Source: Gammaproteobacteria bacterium
Lineage (GTDB): Bacteria; Pseudomonadota; Gammaproteobacteria; GRL18
Length of the DNA: 5,650 nt
Direction of reading: 5' to 3'
NCBI GenBank assembly: GCA_030632625.1
Contig: DAOVUK010000249.1
Location: 1 to 5,650 of the forward strand
Shown: positions 4,464-5,650 of the stretch, in pieces
Numbering within the stretch: position 1 is the stretch's first letter
How the letters are laid out: every line of letters begins with the position of its first letter
The notes under the pieces: model-generated
What the model saw: only the letters and a program-made list of their open reading frames with translations
Database searches by the model: none
What the model was told of the DNA's origin: nothing
Program-made: the position numbers and the translations under genes

Positions 4464-5650
4464 GTGCCTAAAGTAACGATCTATGATACTCCGATGCTAG
4501 ATGAGCTGGAAAATGGCGAATGGCCTAGCTTTATTTCAGCATTCAAGCGTTTAAGAGATGACCATCCTGATGAGCGTATCAATTCCATGGTTAATGGAAT
4601 GATGGGTCAGTTAGAACATTCCTATGAAACTCGCATGGGTTGGTGGAAAGGCGGTACAGTATCTGTCTTCGGTTATGGCGGCGGTATTATTCCGCGTTTC
4701 TCTGAAGTTGCTGAACACTTCCCTGAATCAAAAGAATTTCACACAGTGCGTATTCAGCCGCCCGCAGGTAACTTCTACACTGCTGATATTTTGAATCAAC
4801 TAGCGGATGACTGGGAAATTCATGGTTCAGGCCTGCAAACTTTCCATGGTCAGACTGGTAATATTATGTTTATCGGCTCCAGCACTGCACAGATGCAGCC
4901 TTTCTTTGATAAGCTGAACTCATATGGTTTCGATTTAGGTGGTGCGGGTCCTTGTGTTCGTACAGCGATGGCTTGTGTCGGTGCTGCGCGTTGTGAACAT
5001 TCCTGTACTAATGAGCATGGTATGATGCGTCACCTGGTGAATGAATTCCAGGATGATCTGCACAGACCTGCTTTACCTTACAAATTCAAAGTGAAAGTGT
5101 CCGGTTGTCCCAATGACTGTACCAATGCCATTGAGCGTGCTGATATGGCTGTTATTGGTATCTGGCGTGATGAGATGAAAGTAGATCAGGATGAAGTGAA
5201 AGCTTTTGTTGCAGCAAAAGGCCGTGATTATGTGATTGATAACGTCACTGATCGTTGTCCTTCTAATGCCATTAAATTAATGGATGACAACACACTTGAA
5301 GTGAATAACAAAGAATGTGTTCGTTGTATGCATTGTATCAATGTCATGACCAAAGCGCTGGCGCCAGGTGATGATACCGGTGTGACCGTTCTTATCGGTG
5401 GTAAGCGTACCCTGAAAATTGGTGACATGATGGGTACTGTAGTTGCCCCATTCCTCAAAGTTGACACCATGGAAGAGATTGAATATCTGGTTGAATTAAC
5501 CGGTGAAATGATTGATTTCTTTGCTGAAAATGCACTTGAACATGAACGTACCGGTGAAATGATTGAGCGTATCGGCCTGGTGAATTACCTGGAAGGTATC
5601 GGACTTGATCTGGACCCCAATATGGTCAGCGAGCCTCGTCAGTGTTCATA
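4464..5650 (+). CDS. dsrA: DsrA, dissimilatory sulfite reductase alpha subunit (C-terminus cut by window end)
   Basis: DsrA pairs with DsrB in the cytoplasmic siroheme enzyme that, in sulfur oxidisers, runs in reverse and oxidises protein-bound sulfur to sulfite. The 395 complete codons show the DsrA hallmarks: RMGWWKGG (57-64), a HGQTGN stretch (to 133), and the siroheme-linked [4Fe-4S] ligands Cys171/Cys177 (C-X5-C) and Cys215/Cys219 (GCPNDC), with additional Cys164 and Cys181. The inserted ferredoxin domain has Cys265 (CPSNAI) and CVRCMHC (Cys285, 288, 291). It starts at GTG 4464, with GGGAG 6 bases upstream; the first in-frame ATG (4494) would remove a conserved-looking N-terminus. No frameshift or stop is present. 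About 20 residues are missing at the window edge. The reverse, oxidative type is inferred from dsrN and dsrR nearby, since these accompany oxidative clusters. Confidence 0.96.
   Translation, partial: MPKVTIYDTPMLDELENGEWPSFISAFKRLRDDHPDERINSMVNGMMGQLEHSYETRMGWWKGGTVSVFGYGGGIIPRFSEVAEHFPESKEFHTVRIQPPAGNFYTADILNQLADDWEIHGSGLQTFHGQTGNIMFIGSSTAQMQPFFDKLNSYGFDLGGAGPCVRTAMACVGAARCEHSCTNEHGMMRHLVNEFQDDLHRPALPYKFKVKVSGCPNDCTNAIERADMAVIGIWRDEMKVDQDEVKAFVAAKGRDYVIDNVTDRCPSNAIKLMDDNTLEVNNKECVRCMHCINVMTKALAPGDDTGVTVLIGGKRTLKIGDMMGTVVAPFLKVDTMEEIEYLVELTGEMIDFFAENALEHERTGEMIERIGLVNYLEGIGLDLDPNMVSEPRQCS

Noticed and set aside
5228..5470. An 80-residue open frame on the minus strand.
   Set aside because: It lies wholly inside dsrA on the opposite strand, has no ribosome-binding site, and its composition looks like an antisense shadow; dsrA is certain here.

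Overview
This window comes from the dsr (reverse dissimilatory sulfite reductase) region of what is most likely a sulfur-oxidising gammaproteobacterium with an AT-rich genome. Three families make this case: the start of dsrA (siroheme sulfite reductase alpha subunit), dsrN (CobB-like siroheme amidase) and dsrR (IscA-like protein without cysteines). dsrN and dsrR together with dsrA are typical of sulfur oxidisers such as Allochromatium. A perfect FNR-type operator also suits a proteobacterium. The genus cannot be fixed from the sequence.

Layout: six genes lie on the minus strand and one on the plus strand, diverging from an AT-rich intergenic region of about 716 bp (3748-4463). Reading outward on the minus strand, the order is a 63-residue unknown protein (3556-3747); a 228-residue protein that resembles the CRISPR RNA endonuclease Cas6 of the Cmx6/MYXAN type (2842-3528); a DsrC/TusE-family protein lacking both redox cysteines (2325-2663); a 69-residue acidic unknown protein (1979-2188) closed by a strong intrinsic terminator (1931-1960); and then dsrN (387-1841) and dsrR (23-337). 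On the plus strand dsrA starts at GTG 4464 and runs off the window end about 20 residues before its expected C-terminus.

The divergent intergenic region is unusually rich in signals. It has a perfect FNR/ANR-type palindrome (3850-3863) placed about 41 bp upstream of the start predicted from a TATAAT box (3885-3890). It also has a cluster of short GC-rich hairpins with a possible micro-ORF (4077-4148), and five direct repeats of a 13-bp core spaced 20-23 bp apart (4273-4369) just upstream of a second possible promoter next to dsrA.

Working together: DsrA, with DsrB expected downstream, oxidises sulfur at siro(heme)amide. DsrN would make the amidated cofactor, DsrR is an accessory or regulatory factor, and the cysteine-less DsrC homologue is probably regulatory rather than a sulfur carrier. 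The Cas6-like gene, with no CRISPR array or other cas gene in view, is the most unexpected element. Its position beside dsrA raises the possibility of RNA processing linked to sulfur metabolism; this is inference only.
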